Shown here: piece after piece, positions 18,013-28,700 of the stretch
How positions within the stretch are numbered: position 1 is the first letter of the stretch
Layout of the letters: every line of letters begins with the position of its first letter
NCBI GenBank assembly: GCA_024742875.1
Contig: JANSXP010000009.1
Span: forward strand, 62,001-126,000
Length of the DNA: 64,000 nucleotides
Source of the DNA: Planctomycetaceae bacterium
GTDB lineage: Bacteria > Planctomycetota > Planctomycetia > Planctomycetales > Planctomycetaceae
Direction of reading: 5' to 3'
Translations under genes and position numbers: made by a program
Notes under the pieces: model-generated
Told to the model about the DNA's origin: nothing
Database searches by the model: none
The model's input: only the letters and a program-made list of their open reading frames with translations

Positions 18013-18498
18013 ATGAACAGTGACAGCACCAACTCCATCGAAATACCCGAAGTGGCTCTGATCGCATTCGATGCGCTGCAAAGCGGAGACGCACGCACGG
18101 TGGCGGTGGTTGTTCCGTTTCAGCAGCGAAGACAGAAGATCAAGGTGTCTCTCAGGCAGTTGCTGCCCACCTGGAAGGTGCGTGTCGGCATGCCTCCCCG
18201 CTGCACCTACAGAGCCGCGCCTGCAGGCGACAGCACGAGTTGGTATTCGGTCACACCCCGCAAAAGCATGCGTGCCGATCTTGTGCTGCGAGATGACGCC
18301 CCGCCCACCTGGCAACAGGAGGCCCTCGTCTATGTGGCCGATTGTGAGCCCGACGGATCTGGTCCCTGTCGTGAAACACGTAACACGCCGCATCCGTGGA
18401 CGCAGTGCGAATTTCAGGAGTGGTTCAACACCATTGCCCACACCACAGCATGGCCCGCCACCGACTCACTGCCACCCGGTATTCCCTCGGCCGACTAA
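18013..18498 (+). CDS. Hypothetical protein
   Basis: 161 residues from the ATG at 18013, with GGCGGG just upstream. Third codon positions are mostly G or C, as in the neighbours, which supports this frame over the competing ones on both strands. The product is soluble with no signal peptide: MNSDSTNSIEIPEVALIAF, then a basic strand region (QQRRQKIKVSLRQLLPTW), Trp- and Pro-rich segments, and a C-terminus with several Cys. I do not recognise a family. The stop codon lies inside a tandem repeat (18491-18520). Confidence 0.45.
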   Translation: MNSDSTNSIEIPEVALIAFDALQSGDARTVAVVVPFQQRRQKIKVSLRQLLPTWKVRVGMPPRCTYRAAPAGDSTSWYSVTPRKSMRADLVLRDDAPPTWQQEALVYVADCEPDGSGPCRETRNTPHPWTQCEFQEWFNTIAHTTAWPATDSLPPGIPSAD

Positions 18499-18520
18499 CC
18501 GACTAACCGACTAACCGACT
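18491..18520. repeat. 8-bp tandem repeat across a stop codon
   Basis: Three perfect copies of CCGACTAA at 18491, 18499 and 18507, then a partial copy CCGACT at 18515. The first TAA is the stop of the upstream ORF. Short repeats of this type can change copy number by slippage; a whole-unit change would not alter the protein. Confidence 0.9.
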
Positions 18521-18673
18521 GCCGGTCACCGCCTGCCAGTTGCTGTGAACCTCCCCACACTTCTCCGGACTCTGCCGCCGTTTCTTCAAATTGCGGCGAT
18601 GGTCATCTATTCTGCAAGGATTGCAGGCAGGGCCGACCAGCTCTGCGTTTTCCTGTTCTGACCAGAAAAGAAA

Positions 18674-19714
18674 ATGATGGAACGTCGAAGACTTGGGACC
18701 AGTGGTGTCACGGTTACTGATATCTGCATGGGAACCATGACGTTTGGATGTCAGTGTGATGAGAAACTCTCATTCGAAATCATGGACCGCGCCTACGATG
18801 CCGGAATCGACTTTTTCGATGCGGCGGAAATCTATCCGGTGCCACCTTCCGTGGACACTTATGGCGTGACGGAAGAAATCGTCGGTCGCTGGATGAGAAC
18901 CAAACCCCGCGAGTCGGTCATCATCGCCACCAAAGTCACGGGCCCGGGTCACGGATGGTTCGTTCCGCCCGTGCGACATGGCCGGACCACGCTGGACCGG
19001 TTTCAGATCATGCGCGCGGTGGAAGGCAGTCTGCAGCGTCTGCAAACTGACTATATTGACCTCTACCAAACTCACTGGCCCGATCACCACGCTCGGTATG
19101 AGGACATTCTGGAAGCGTTGACGGTCCTCATCAAACAGGGCAAGGTGCGTGTGGCCGGCTGCAGCAACGAAACCAGCTGGGGCGTCATGAAAAGTCTGTG
19201 GACGGCCGAACAGCAGGGGCTGTCACGTTACGACTCCATCCAGAACAACTTCAGCATCATCAATCGTCGGTGCGAAAGCGAACTGGCGCAGGTGTGTCGT
19301 CGCGAAAACGTCAGCCTGCTGCCGTATTCGCCTCTGGGTGGTGGAGTACTGACCGGCAAATACGCCAACGAAACCTTCCCCGAGGGCGCTCGCTTCACGC
19401 ACTATCGGAATGCGGGAGAGCGTCAGCAGCGGATGATGAAGCGATTCCTGAACGATCGTACGTGTGAAACGGTGGAACGCCTGCGTCCCATCGCTGACGA
19501 TCTGGGAATTACGCTGACCGCGCTGGCAGTCGCATGGAGCCGTCAGCATGATTTTGTCGCGTCCACCATCATTGGCGCAACGACCGTGGCCCAGCTTGAC
19601 GAAAGCCTGGCAGCCAAAGATCTGATTCTTGATGCAGAAACGATGGCGCGAATTGATGCCATCGACGCGGAGATTCCGAACCCGCTGGGGGAAGACGGCC
19701 TGCGACGACTGTAG
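18674..19714 (+). CDS. Aldo/keto reductase
   Basis: 346 residues with the AKR barrel and tetrad: Asp and Tyr in [11 protein letters not shown], Lys in [10 protein letters not shown] and His in [13 protein letters not shown]-binding features follow ([31 protein letters not shown]). The [15 protein letters not shown] segment and the N-terminal [16 protein letters not shown] place it near the Tas/voltage-channel-beta-like AKRs. It reduces aldehydes or ketones with NADPH; substrate unknown. Either of two adjacent ATGs could be the start. It is convergent with the fumarylacetoacetase-like gene. Confidence 0.93.
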   Translation: MMERRRLGTSGVTVTDICMGTMTFGCQCDEKLSFEIMDRAYDAGIDFFDAAEIYPVPPSVDTYGVTEEIVGRWMRTKPRESVIIATKVTGPGHGWFVPPVRHGRTTLDRFQIMRAVEGSLQRLQTDYIDLYQTHWPDHHARYEDILEALTVLIKQGKVRVAGCSNETSWGVMKSLWTAEQQGLSRYDSIQNNFSIINRRCESELAQVCRRENVSLLPYSPLGGGVLTGKYANETFPEGARFTHYRNAGERQQRMMKRFLNDRTCETVERLRPIADDLGITLTALAVAWSRQHDFVASTIIGATTVAQLDESLAAKDLILDAETMARIDAIDAEIPNPLGEDGLRRL

Positions 19715-19777
19715 TCGACGAGCGGCAAATCAGGGCGGAGATGCCGTCAAAGCGATCGCGCTGTCTGCCGTTCGAGA

Positions 19778-20575
19778 TCACGGTTCGTCAATGACCGGGT
19801 TGGTCAGTGTGCCGATGCCTTCAATTTCGATACTCACCGAATCCCCGTCCTTCAGAAACACGGGAGGATCCTGGGCGAAGCCCACCCCATGAGGCGTACC
19901 GGTCAGAATGACAGTGCCAGGCAGCAGACGTGTGCTGGCGCTGAGAAATGAGATCAGGGTGGGCACGTCAAAGATCATGTCGTCGGTATTCCAGTCCTGC
20001 ATCACGCTGCCGTTGAGAATCGTCCGGATGGACAGAGCGTTGGGATTGGGGATCTCATCGGCAGTGACGAGGACCGGCCCCAGCGGACAAAACGTGTTGA
20101 ACGTCTTGCCGCGGCACCACTGACCGCCGCCGCCGTTCTTTTGCCAGTCGCGTGCACTCACGTCATTCGCACACGTGTACCCCAGAACATAATCCAGCGC
20201 GGACTCTTTGGTGACGTTGTAACACTCCCTGCCAATCACGACCGCCAGTTCGCATTCGTAGTCCACCTTCTCGCTCTTCAAATGCGTGGGCAGCTGAATC
20301 GGGTCCTGGGGGTTCTGAAGTGTGCTGACTGTCTTCATGAACAGAATGGGATTTTCCGGTGGAGGGGAACCGCCTTCTGCCGCATGTTTGCGATAATTCA
20401 GGCCTATGCAGAGGATGTCGACCGGCTGCAGTGGAGCCAGCAGTTTGCCCTCAACCGGCTTTCCGGTATCCGACAGACCGGAGAACAGGTCGCCGTCCAG
20501 GCGAGTGAATCCGTCGGCATGCTGTGCGGCAAATACGGGGGAACCAGCGGCAGGCTGCAGGCGGGCGATTTTCAT
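19778..20575 (-). CDS. Fumarylacetoacetate hydrolase-family protein
   Basis: 265 residues from the ATG at 20575 (MKIARLQPAAG). Characteristic blocks: CIGLNYRKHAAEGG, PENPILFMK, VDYECELAVVIGRE with the metal-binding Glu pair, GYTCANDVSARDWQ, QWCRGKTFNTFCPLGPV and PGTVILTGTPHGVGF. This is the short FAHD1/HpaG-like type. It hydrolyses, decarboxylates or isomerises a beta-keto acid with Mg2+; oxaloacetate and acylpyruvates are usual substrates. A further in-frame ATG at 20623 adds 16 residues but is less family-like. Confidence 0.93.
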   Translation of the reverse strand: MKIARLQPAAGSPVFAAQHADGFTRLDGDLFSGLSDTGKPVEGKLLAPLQPVDILCIGLNYRKHAAEGGSPPPENPILFMKTVSTLQNPQDPIQLPTHLKSEKVDYECELAVVIGRECYNVTKESALDYVLGYTCANDVSARDWQKNGGGGQWCRGKTFNTFCPLGPVLVTADEIPNPNALSIRTILNGSVMQDWNTDDMIFDVPTLISFLSASTRLLPGTVILTGTPHGVGFAQDPPVFLKDGDSVSIEIEGIGTLTNPVIDEP

Positions 20576-20937
20576 ACGGATCTCTGACGGCTTGGGGGAA
20601 AAGAGCAGTGAGCAGTTGTGCACAAAGGCACAGGGAGAAGACCACCATCAACGACGAATCGGCTTCAGTCTGAAGATAGCAAATGACGGACCGTCTGGCC
20701 ATTTGACACACAATCGTGCTGCAAAGACGTATTCGCAGCAGGAATCCGGCGACCTGCGCCGGCAATTCGATTGATCCGTTTGCGGTCTTCGTGCGTTTCG
20801 AGATACTGTCACGAGCTGCCGCATGTCGTTTGCGGAGGCTGCGTCGTTTCCCGTTTCCCGTCGGACTAATTTCTGACCGACCAGAGACGCGTCGATGACG
20901 TTCTCATTTCATGAAGTCAACACAGGAGACACTAAGA
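20576..20937. other. Divergent intergenic region
   Basis: Separates the minus-strand FAH-family gene from the plus-strand binding-protein/OmpA gene. It must hold both promoters. A direct repeat of TTTCCCG occurs near 20847. No palindrome or confident promoter was identified. Confidence 0.35.
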
Positions 20938-22707
20938 ATGTCAGGCGGACGTCCTACATTTGCGTTCTACCTTGCACTGGTGGTCGTGATCGGCGGTCTG
21001 GTGTACTTTGCCGGCTCCAAAGCCGGATTGTTTGGAGAAGCCGATCCGAAGCCGGAAGACGTAGCACAGCAGGGAGGCGGTGATGATATCGACCCCGACC
21101 AGATCAGCCTGGGTCAGACGGCAGAAGCGGCCTCCTCTGATGACCTGGTCACCACCTCCAAAAGTTACGAATTTGTTCCGGCTGAACGTCTGCCGGCCGT
21201 TAAGGGTACAGCCGCCTACAAGCCGCTGGAAGACAACACGGTACGCTTCGCACTGAATGTTTGGGCCGGATGGGCGCCCATCATTCACGCCAATGAAGGC
21301 TTCAAGCCAGGCAAGATTTGGAAGACTCCGGATGGCAAAGAATTCAAAGTCCACCTCATTCTGGCAGACAACCCGGTCGTGATGCGTGACGCCTACGCCG
21401 GCGGCGATTACCACATCGGCTGGGCCACCGTGGACATGCTGCCGCTGTTTATGGAGGGCTTTCTGGACAAGTCAGGCGCGCCGCGCGACAGTCGCGTGAT
21501 GCCGCGAATCTTTCAGCAGATCGACTGGTCCAACGGTGGTGACGGCATTGTGGTGCGAGACACCATCAAGCGTGTGGCCGACCTCCGCGGCAAAGAGATT
21601 GTTCTCGCTCAGAACTCACCGTCCCAGTACTTTGCCGTCAGTATGCTGGTGGCCGGCGGCGTGCAGCCGAGTGAAGTAAAGTTTCGCTACGTCAATGACG
21701 CTTTCGAAGCGGCCGCCGCATACAACGCCAACAAAGAGATCGCCGCGTGCGTGTCCTGGGCGCCGGACATCTACACGCTGTCCGAAGCGAGTGGCAGCCG
21801 CATGCTGGTGGACACCACAACAGCCAACAAACTGATCGCTGACGTGTGGTACGCCCGCGCAGACTTTGCTCAGGATCATCCCGAGATGATTGAAGGCATC
21901 GTGCGGGGGATCTTTGATTCCATCGAAGCTTTGAAAGATCAGGGCGAAAAGCAGAAAGTGTCTGAGTGGATGGCTCAGGGCTATGCCATCCCCAAAGACG
22001 AATGTCTGGCGATGCTGGGCGACGCTCACTGGACGAACTTCGCGGAGAACGTCGACTTCTTCATGAACCAGAACAATCCCGCTCGCTTTGAGGTGGTCTG
22101 GAACCAGGCGTATTACATCTACCGCAAGATTCGCTCGGTCACGCACCAGCCAGCCACATTTGACCAGGTGGTGGACTTCAGCATCCTGCAGAAACTGCAA
22201 AAAGAAGAAAAGTACGCCTCACAGAAGAATGAGTACCAGGTGCAGTTCACGCCAAAGACTGCCAGTGAAGTGGCGGAAATGGACGAGGTGCTCACCAACA
22301 CGGTCATCATTCATTTCGCCCCCAACAAGCACGATCTCTACCACAAAGTCACCCGTACCAAAGACGACGGCAGCTCTGTGGAAGAAATGTACGACCCCAA
22401 CGTTAAGTTTGTGCTGGAGGAAATCTCCAAACTGGTCGGGCAGTTCGGGGCGGCTCGTGTGCTGATTGAAGGGCACACGGACTCGTCGATGAAGAACAGC
22501 CTTCCGGATGATTCTCTGGTGAAAGAGCTGTCCGGGAACCGCGCTAACGCGGTGAAAGAGGCGCTGGTCAACGAATTCCAGCTCGATCCCAATCAGTTCA
22601 ACTCTGTGGGGATGGGCTGGGATCGGCCGGCAGACCCGAATGATGTGCTGAATAACGCGAAGAATCGACGCGTTGAGATCCGCGTTTTCAGTGCTGAAGC
22701 CGAGTAG
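20938..22707 (+). CDS. Substrate-binding protein fused to OmpA-type peptidoglycan-binding domain
   Basis: 589 residues from the ATG at 20938, chosen for AGGAGA about eight bases upstream. A signal-anchor helix (TFAFYLALVVVIGGLVYFAG) comes first. Residues about 75-400 form a periplasmic binding domain of the NMT1/SsuA/phosphonate kind: VRFALNVWAGWAPIIHANEG, HLILADNPVVMRDAYAGGD, GIVVRDTIKRVADLRGKEI, ACVSWAPDIYTLSEASGSR. Residues about 450-589 are an OmpA C-terminal domain: NTVIIHFAPNKHDL, RVLIEGHTDSS, LSGNRANAVKEAL and NRRVEIRVF. The design would hold a ligand-binding domain to the inner membrane at one end and to peptidoglycan at the other. No transporter permease or ATPase is adjacent. The next gene, 147 bp on, is a coiled-coil membrane protein. 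Confidence 0.88.
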   Translation: MSGGRPTFAFYLALVVVIGGLVYFAGSKAGLFGEADPKPEDVAQQGGGDDIDPDQISLGQTAEAASSDDLVTTSKSYEFVPAERLPAVKGTAAYKPLEDNTVRFALNVWAGWAPIIHANEGFKPGKIWKTPDGKEFKVHLILADNPVVMRDAYAGGDYHIGWATVDMLPLFMEGFLDKSGAPRDSRVMPRIFQQIDWSNGGDGIVVRDTIKRVADLRGKEIVLAQNSPSQYFAVSMLVAGGVQPSEVKFRYVNDAFEAAAAYNANKEIAACVSWAPDIYTLSEASGSRMLVDTTTANKLIADVWYARADFAQDHPEMIEGIVRGIFDSIEALKDQGEKQKVSEWMAQGYAIPKDECLAMLGDAHWTNFAENVDFFMNQNNPARFEVVWNQAYYIYRKIRSVTHQPATFDQVVDFSILQKLQKEEKYASQKNEYQVQFTPKTASEVAEMDEVLTNTVIIHFAPNKHDLYHKVTRTKDDGSSVEEMYDPNVKFVLEEISKLVGQFGAARVLIEGHTDSSMKNSLPDDSLVKELSGNRANAVKEALVNEFQLDPNQFNSVGMGWDRPADPNDVLNNAKNRRVEIRVFSAEAE

Positions 22708-22854
22708 CCGCAGCACTACAGGTCAATAATCGACAGCCTGGACTGCTCAGCAGCCCAGGCTGTTTTTCTTTCCGTTTGACGACCGCTGCACCGCAGCGAT
22801 ATGGTGCACGGCAGACGCAAGGCCTGTTGCCCCTGACCAGTCCCCCGCCCCATC

Positions 22855-24378
22855 ATGTCCACTGTTCCAGACAGCATTCAGCAAATCACCAGCGGCGTCT
22901 CCAAACGCTGGCGGATTCAGTACGCGCTGGCGGCCGGCGTGGTGGGTGTCCTGGTGGTGGCTGTTGTGCTGGCGCTGCTGAATGTTGTCCGTGCGCTGAC
23001 GGGAGTCATACCGCCGCAAAGCTATCAGCTCACATTCGGTTTCACGATAACATTCGGGATGCTGGCCTGGGGATACTCACACAAACCTTCGCAGCTGATG
23101 AGTGCTCAACTGGTCGATCGCCATTTTCAGTTGAAAGGACGCACGGCTTCTGCCCTTCAGTTTGCCAGCGCCCCCGCACCGGACGCCATTCGACAGCTGC
23201 AGATCGACGAAGCCGCGCAGAAAGTGACCGACCTGAAAGCGGCAGACGTGATCCCCGTCACGATCCCCGCGGCCACTCGCTGGGCCGCTGCAGCACTGCT
23301 GGGCAGCATTGCCGCAGCCTTCCTGCCTAATCCGGCGACGGCCGTGGAGCCGGCCCCGCCCGAGGTTGCTGATGTCAGCGACGCCGCAGCGACACTCTCT
23401 GAACAGCTGCGACAGATGGAAGAAATCGCGGCAGCCGCCGAAATGGACGATCTGAAAGAGATGGTGATTGATCTGCAGGGTGACCTGACCCTGCTGCAGC
23501 AATCCGATCAGGATGTCCGGCAGGCGTTTGCGAAGGTGTCGCAGATGCAGCAGAAAATGAAGGCGATGGCCTCCTCGCTGAACACCACCAGCATGGATCA
23601 GCAGTTGCAGGAAGTTTCCGAGGCCCTCTCCGGAGCGGAAGATTTCCGCACGGCCGCCGATGCCATCAGCAGAGATGATCTGGCAGCAGCAGCCGACGCA
23701 CTTGATCGCATCGACAATCCGGAACTGTCACGACAGGAAATCGAACCGACCAGTGAAAAACTCAACGCTGCAGCCGAAGCGGCGCGGAAAAAGGATCTGG
23801 ATGATCTGGCACAGACGCTGGAGGATCTGGCCGACAGCGTCGAAGCCAATGACGCTGAGGGTATGCAGGAAAGCAGCCAGAAACTTGCGGACGATGTTCG
23901 TCAGCAGGACACGCGTCGAAAAGTGTCGCAGATGCTCACGAACAAAGCCGAGGCCTTCGGTCAGGCGAAGCAGATGATACGCGCCAAAGGCAATCGCAGT
24001 GGCAACGGCGGGGCATCAGGAAAGGGCCTGAATCTGGAGAAGGGCAAAACAAAGCGGGAGGCCACCAGTTCCAGTCAGAAGGCGGGAAGCAAGTCTGCCG
24101 GCAACATCGATGGCGAGAAGACTCGACTCAGCGGACAGTTGCAGATGGCCCGGCTGAAAGGACAGCTAAGCGACCAGGGAGCCACAGAAAAGGAAACAGA
24201 AACCCGTGGCGAATCTGACGAGACGGCCACACGCGCGGCGCGGGACGTGTTTGCCGAATATGAAAAGCTGTCGGATGCTGTCCTCGATACCGAACAGATG
24301 CCGCTGGGACATCGCGAGACCATTCGCCGCTATTTCGAACTGATCCGCCCCCGCGATGACGCTGGCCCGCCACAGTAG
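22855..24378 (+). CDS. Membrane-anchored coiled-coil protein (DUF4175-like N-terminus)
   Basis: 507 residues. Two N-terminal helices (about 23-45 and 60-77) and a third hydrophobic stretch (about 140-157) are followed by a long Ala/Gln/Glu-rich helical region (about 170-340). The tail is disordered (GNRSGNGGASGKGLNLEKGK) and ends in MPLGHRETIRRYFELIRP. The DRHFQLKGRTASALQFA segment and that ending are familiar from membrane proteins found with MoxR/vWA (Bat) gene sets in planctomycetes, which are not present here. Probably a periplasmic or membrane scaffold. It follows the OmpA fusion in the same direction, so a joint role in the envelope is plausible but unproven. Confidence 0.72.
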   Translation: MSTVPDSIQQITSGVSKRWRIQYALAAGVVGVLVVAVVLALLNVVRALTGVIPPQSYQLTFGFTITFGMLAWGYSHKPSQLMSAQLVDRHFQLKGRTASALQFASAPAPDAIRQLQIDEAAQKVTDLKAADVIPVTIPAATRWAAAALLGSIAAAFLPNPATAVEPAPPEVADVSDAAATLSEQLRQMEEIAAAAEMDDLKEMVIDLQGDLTLLQQSDQDVRQAFAKVSQMQQKMKAMASSLNTTSMDQQLQEVSEALSGAEDFRTAADAISRDDLAAAADALDRIDNPELSRQEIEPTSEKLNAAAEAARKKDLDDLAQTLEDLADSVEANDAEGMQESSQKLADDVRQQDTRRKVSQMLTNKAEAFGQAKQMIRAKGNRSGNGGASGKGLNLEKGKTKREATSSSQKAGSKSAGNIDGEKTRLSGQLQMARLKGQLSDQGATEKETETRGESDETATRAARDVFAEYEKLSDAVLDTEQMPLGHRETIRRYFELIRPRDDAGPPQ

Positions 24379-24411
24379 CTCCAATGGCCTTCGGCACGCA
24401 GCGCGTTGATG

Positions 24412-25596
24412 TTACGGCCAGATGAAGCTCGCTTTGGCCGTGATGAGATTCCTGTCGTCGTTGGCGTACAACTGAATCACCCCATCTTTGACGCTGGCTG
24501 GCGGCAGGTCTTCCAGAGTGACGTCCACATAGATCAGCTTCTCGTCGGCTGAGATTTCCGGGCCCGTCTGGTAGCGAACACTGAGCACTTCCGGCCATGT
24601 CTGCGCATTTGAGATTTCCCAGTGTTTGGGCACCATGATCTCAATTCGCTTCGTGCGGACCGCCTGGGGGTGGAGACTCGCGTGCAGGCGAAATTGTTCA
24701 GGATTCACCACTGGTGCCTGGCCCACCGGATACTCGGGGCCGCGAACGATCATCGGAATACACACGGTCGGAAAGTCTTCGTCATCCGTGCTGGCCGTGA
24801 TCATCGCATGATGGCGACCGGGAGGAATACTGCCCGCCACTTCGCCTTCCAGGATGGTTGTGGCCGCCTGGCCGGATTCATGAGAGACCTGCTGAACCGT
24901 GGACAGCGTGTTTTTGGCCAGACGCACGTCAATAAAACCGGCGGTACTGGACAGTTCCAGAACCGTCAGGGGTTCGTCGCGGAAGTCCCTGACTTCCAGC
25001 ATCGGCAGCGGAAAACTGCGATCCGACTTCTGGGACAGATACAGGGCCGGTGGTGTGACGGTTACCATCTTCTCAGGAAAAACGGCTTTAATCAGCAGCG
25101 TGGTCTCACGTTCTTTGCCGTCATTGTAATGCACGTTCAATGTGTATTCGTGAGGTCCGGGGCTTTGGTTGACGGTTGCAATCGGGACACGGATAGAACC
25201 AATTCCGCCTGGCTCAACAACCCGCGGCAGCACGGAAGGACTCATGCAGCCGCAACTGCGTTCGACCGACGTAATTTCCACCGGCACATCAGACTCATTG
25301 CGAAATCGGAATTCCGACTCCAGCGTGGTCTGCAGCGGCACCGGCTCGTCTCCGTGGTGGTACAGGTACGTAGCAAACAGCAGAGCAGGGCGGTCGGCAG
25401 TCGCAGTCAGTTCGGGCAGGTCGCTGCCGACTGATGAGAAGGCGGCCGCAGCCACCACGGGCGCCACAGCAATCAATGCCAGCGTCCGCATTCCCCCAGG
25501 CAGACCAGAGGCAGAAGTGGATTGAGAGAACGGAGCACCGCCGTCGCTGGCCTCGCTGGATTCTGATTCGCGCAGTTTGCTGGTCGTTTTACTCAT
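24412..25596 (-). CDS. DUF1573-domain envelope protein
   Basis: 394 residues from the ATG at 25596. A membrane helix (MRTLALIAVAPVVAAAAF) lies near residue 36. The DUF1573 module follows: ESEFRFRNESDVPVEITSVE, then RSCGCMSPSVLP and PGGIGSIRVPI. DUF1573 is an Ig-like fold typical of exported proteins in Bacteroidetes and planctomycetes. At least two further beta-sandwich repeats make up the remainder (FPLPMLEVRDFRDEPLTVLE, GPEYPVGQAPVVNPEQF). Function unknown. It ends toward the coiled-coil gene and lies just downstream of the MscS-like gene on the same strand, 122 bp after its stop. Confidence 0.85.
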   Translation of the reverse strand: MSKTTSKLRESESSEASDGGAPFSQSTSASGLPGGMRTLALIAVAPVVAAAAFSSVGSDLPELTATADRPALLFATYLYHHGDEPVPLQTTLESEFRFRNESDVPVEITSVERSCGCMSPSVLPRVVEPGGIGSIRVPIATVNQSPGPHEYTLNVHYNDGKERETTLLIKAVFPEKMVTVTPPALYLSQKSDRSFPLPMLEVRDFRDEPLTVLELSSTAGFIDVRLAKNTLSTVQQVSHESGQAATTILEGEVAGSIPPGRHHAMITASTDDEDFPTVCIPMIVRGPEYPVGQAPVVNPEQFRLHASLHPQAVRTKRIEIMVPKHWEISNAQTWPEVLSVRYQTGPEISADEKLIYVDVTLEDLPPASVKDGVIQLYANDDRNLITAKASFIWP

Positions 25597-25718
25597 GGCA
25601 TTAACCGTCCGTGGTGTCAGAGAGACCGGCAGTTTAACGGGCCACGGTTCAGCCGGATAGATGAGCTCCGGCCTGAAAAAACGCAAGCTTCTGCAGCGAT
25701 TGCCGCCCTGGCGGGCGT

Positions 25719-28700
25719 CTAAGCGGCCGATTCCGGGTCACCGGGTAAGGCACGAATGTAGATGTCCTGCTGCGGAAAGCTGATTTCGATCTGTGCCTTT
25801 TTGAACAGATCATCGATCGACTCGTGCAGCTCAGTGATGACGGAAAGACGGTTGTCCAGGTCGGGCAGGTAACACCGCAGCAGCAAATCCAGCGTGCTGT
25901 CACCGAACGATTCAAACGTGGCCACCGGGCCAGGGTCTTCGAGTACGAGAGGATGATCTGACGCCGCCTGCAGCAGCAGTGATCTCGCCAGACTGGTATC
26001 GGAGCCGTAAGCAACGCCCACCTGAATCACAACGCGATTCGTCTGATCAGTCAGCGTCCAGTTGAGCAGCCGACCAGTCACGAACTCTTTGTTGGGAACG
26101 ATGTATTCCTTGCGGTCCCAGTCAGTGATCGTAGTGGCACGAATCTGGATGCGGGACACAATTCCTGTGACATCACCGATTGTCACCACGTCGCCGATGC
26201 GGACAGGACGCTCAAACAGAATGATCATGCCCGACACAAAGTTGGCAAAAATCTCCTGCAGTCCGAAGCCAAGTCCCACCGTCAGGGCGGCCGCGAGCCA
26301 CTGTACCTTGGCCCAGCCGATGCCGATTTGCGCAAACGTAACAATGACGCCCACCACCACAATGAGATAGCGTCCCACCATGCGGATCGCGTAACGACTG
26401 GCCGGGTGCAGGGGCAGCTTTTGCAGCAGGATCATCTGCAACAGCCCCGGGACATTGCGGGCAGCCGTGTACGTGATGCAGCCAAACAAAATGGCGAACA
26501 GCAGATTGGTGATCGTCACCGGACGCAGCTGCGGCTCGGTCTTGATGGTCACCATGCCATCCGCGTCTTTCTGTTCCACGGAGACTTCCACCATTGTGGA
26601 CCACAGTCGGAACTCACTGAGCACGTCCAGCGCCTGGACAACATCAGCACAGACGAAACTGATCAGCAGAAAGCCAGTGATGACAAGACCAGAGTCAATA
26701 AAGCGTTCTGTCTGATCGCTGACCTCATCGAGTTCCTCTGATTCTTCCTGCGCTCGGGCCAGCGGCGAAGCGGTGGCCCCAGCGGCTTCTGAACCGGCCT
26801 CGGCGGCCGCGGCTTCTGCCTGAGCACGCAGTCGCTGACGCGTTTGTTCCATCCGCAGCCGACGGTGACTGACGATGAACCAGCGAAAGCAGAAACCGCG
26901 AACAACCAGCAGGCCGATCACAATCCAGGAAGTCGCCAGAAGACGCCAGGACAGCTCGTAGGCGGTGTAGTAGTAGCCCAGGGCGGTCAGCAGAATAAGA
27001 ATCGGCGGAGCGCCCACGGCAAACACGTGCCACAGCCACTGCAGCTTTTTCACCCAGCCGGCAGGATTGGCGGCGATGTAACTGCGGAAGGCACCACGAC
27101 CGGGATGCAGCACCCGATACAGGAAGCGGGTCAAGATCATCATGCCGAGGATGAACAGACAGCGTTCCAGAGCATCGCGCCCCGCCGGATACTCAAAATG
27201 GTGCAGCGTCGTAATACAAAAAATCACGGGCAGCATCAGCAGGATCAAACCGTAAAGACGGCTGCGCAGTTTGGGAACAGCAACATCCGACCAGCCAAAA
27301 TGTGCCCGTGCCAGTCCCCTGGGCTTACAGATTTGCCGCAGCAGATTGAGCGCCAGAAACCAGATCGACGCCGCCAGAAGTCCGCGTCCGACGGCTGCCG
27401 CGAAGGAGGCCACAGGAGCGGTGGCGTAAACTCGCCAGCCAAAAAATCCCATGACGAATGGCCACGGAAAAGAAATCACAAGCGTCAACACGGCCGCCCG
27501 GGCGGTGGGCTGAAACTCCCGACACGAGCGGCGGGACGCCACGTCCCCCACTTCGCCCAGCGTACGACGAAAACGGGTCTGCACGAACAGCAACAGCACG
27601 AGCAGGGCAGTCAGCAATACGTACAGCCCAAGCTGATTCTGCAGATCATCCTGAACCGCCTGACGCAATTGCTGCCAGTTGGCGGCCGAAACCAGTTCAC
27701 GGAGACTGCCGCCCGCCTCTTTCACGTCTGCCAGGCTGGGCGCGCGGTTACTGCGGATCCACAGGACGCGCGTCCGGATATAGGAACGAAAATCTTCGAT
27801 TTCCCGGACCAGCTCCTGCTCGTAGGCATCCAGGTCGGCCAGCCGATTGAAGTATTCACTGTATGTTTTTTCAGCCGCTCGAGCCGTCATCAGGCTTTCA
27901 AACAGCAGGCGAAAGCGAATCGTGCCTGTCGACGCTGCCCCGGGGCTGCGCGCATCCATCGCGGCCTGCTGCTCGCGAATCCCATCGTCCAGCTCGATGC
28001 GAGTGAATTCCAGTTCCTGCATCGTCTCCTGACGGTCGCGGCAACGCTGATCCAGTTCCCGAGTATTACTAAGTGAACTCAGTTCCTTGCGCAACTGCAG
28101 TCCGATCGCCCCCGTTTCTCCCACGCGGGCAACCTTCTCCAGCAGTCGGGCACGCGTTTCCTGCAGATCTTCCAGCTGTTTCTTTGCGGCGGCGACATCA
28201 CGTATTGTTGCCGACAGATCGTTGGTCTTGCGAACATTCTCCTGGGCCAGGGCCGCTGTCTCCGCTGCCGCAGCTTTGTCATCGACCGACGTCAAAACGC
28301 CGGCATAGAGCGTGCCTTCGCCCGTGTAGGTGTAGGGAGATTCAGCCTCCTGTCCGTTTGCAAATTTTTGCAGCTGCCGCTGCGCATAGCGGGCGTCGTT
28401 GCGACGTTTGGCGGCCACAAGCTGGCTGAGCCGTTCATCTTCAGCGACCAGCTGCTTCAGTTTCCGGTTGGTCAACTGTGTCTGCAGGGCAATCAGGTCG
28501 ACCGCCTTCTCAGCGTCGTAGCGTCCCAGTTCGGCCTGAAAGGCGGTGGATTCTGTTTCCAGTGTCTGCAGCTGTGCCTGCTTCAGAGCGCGACGCGCGT
28601 TGGTCAGGATCTCGGCTTCCTCCGCCGGCGGAGGCAGGGCCAGCTTCTCACGCAGGGCGTTCTCTCGGCTGTTTCGCGTCGACTGTGATTCGACAATCTC

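Noticed and set aside
26844-28076. 410-codon open frame antisense to the MscS-type channel
   Set aside because: The Gln/Arg/His-rich translation is typical of a reverse-complement shadow of a coiled-coil and membrane gene.
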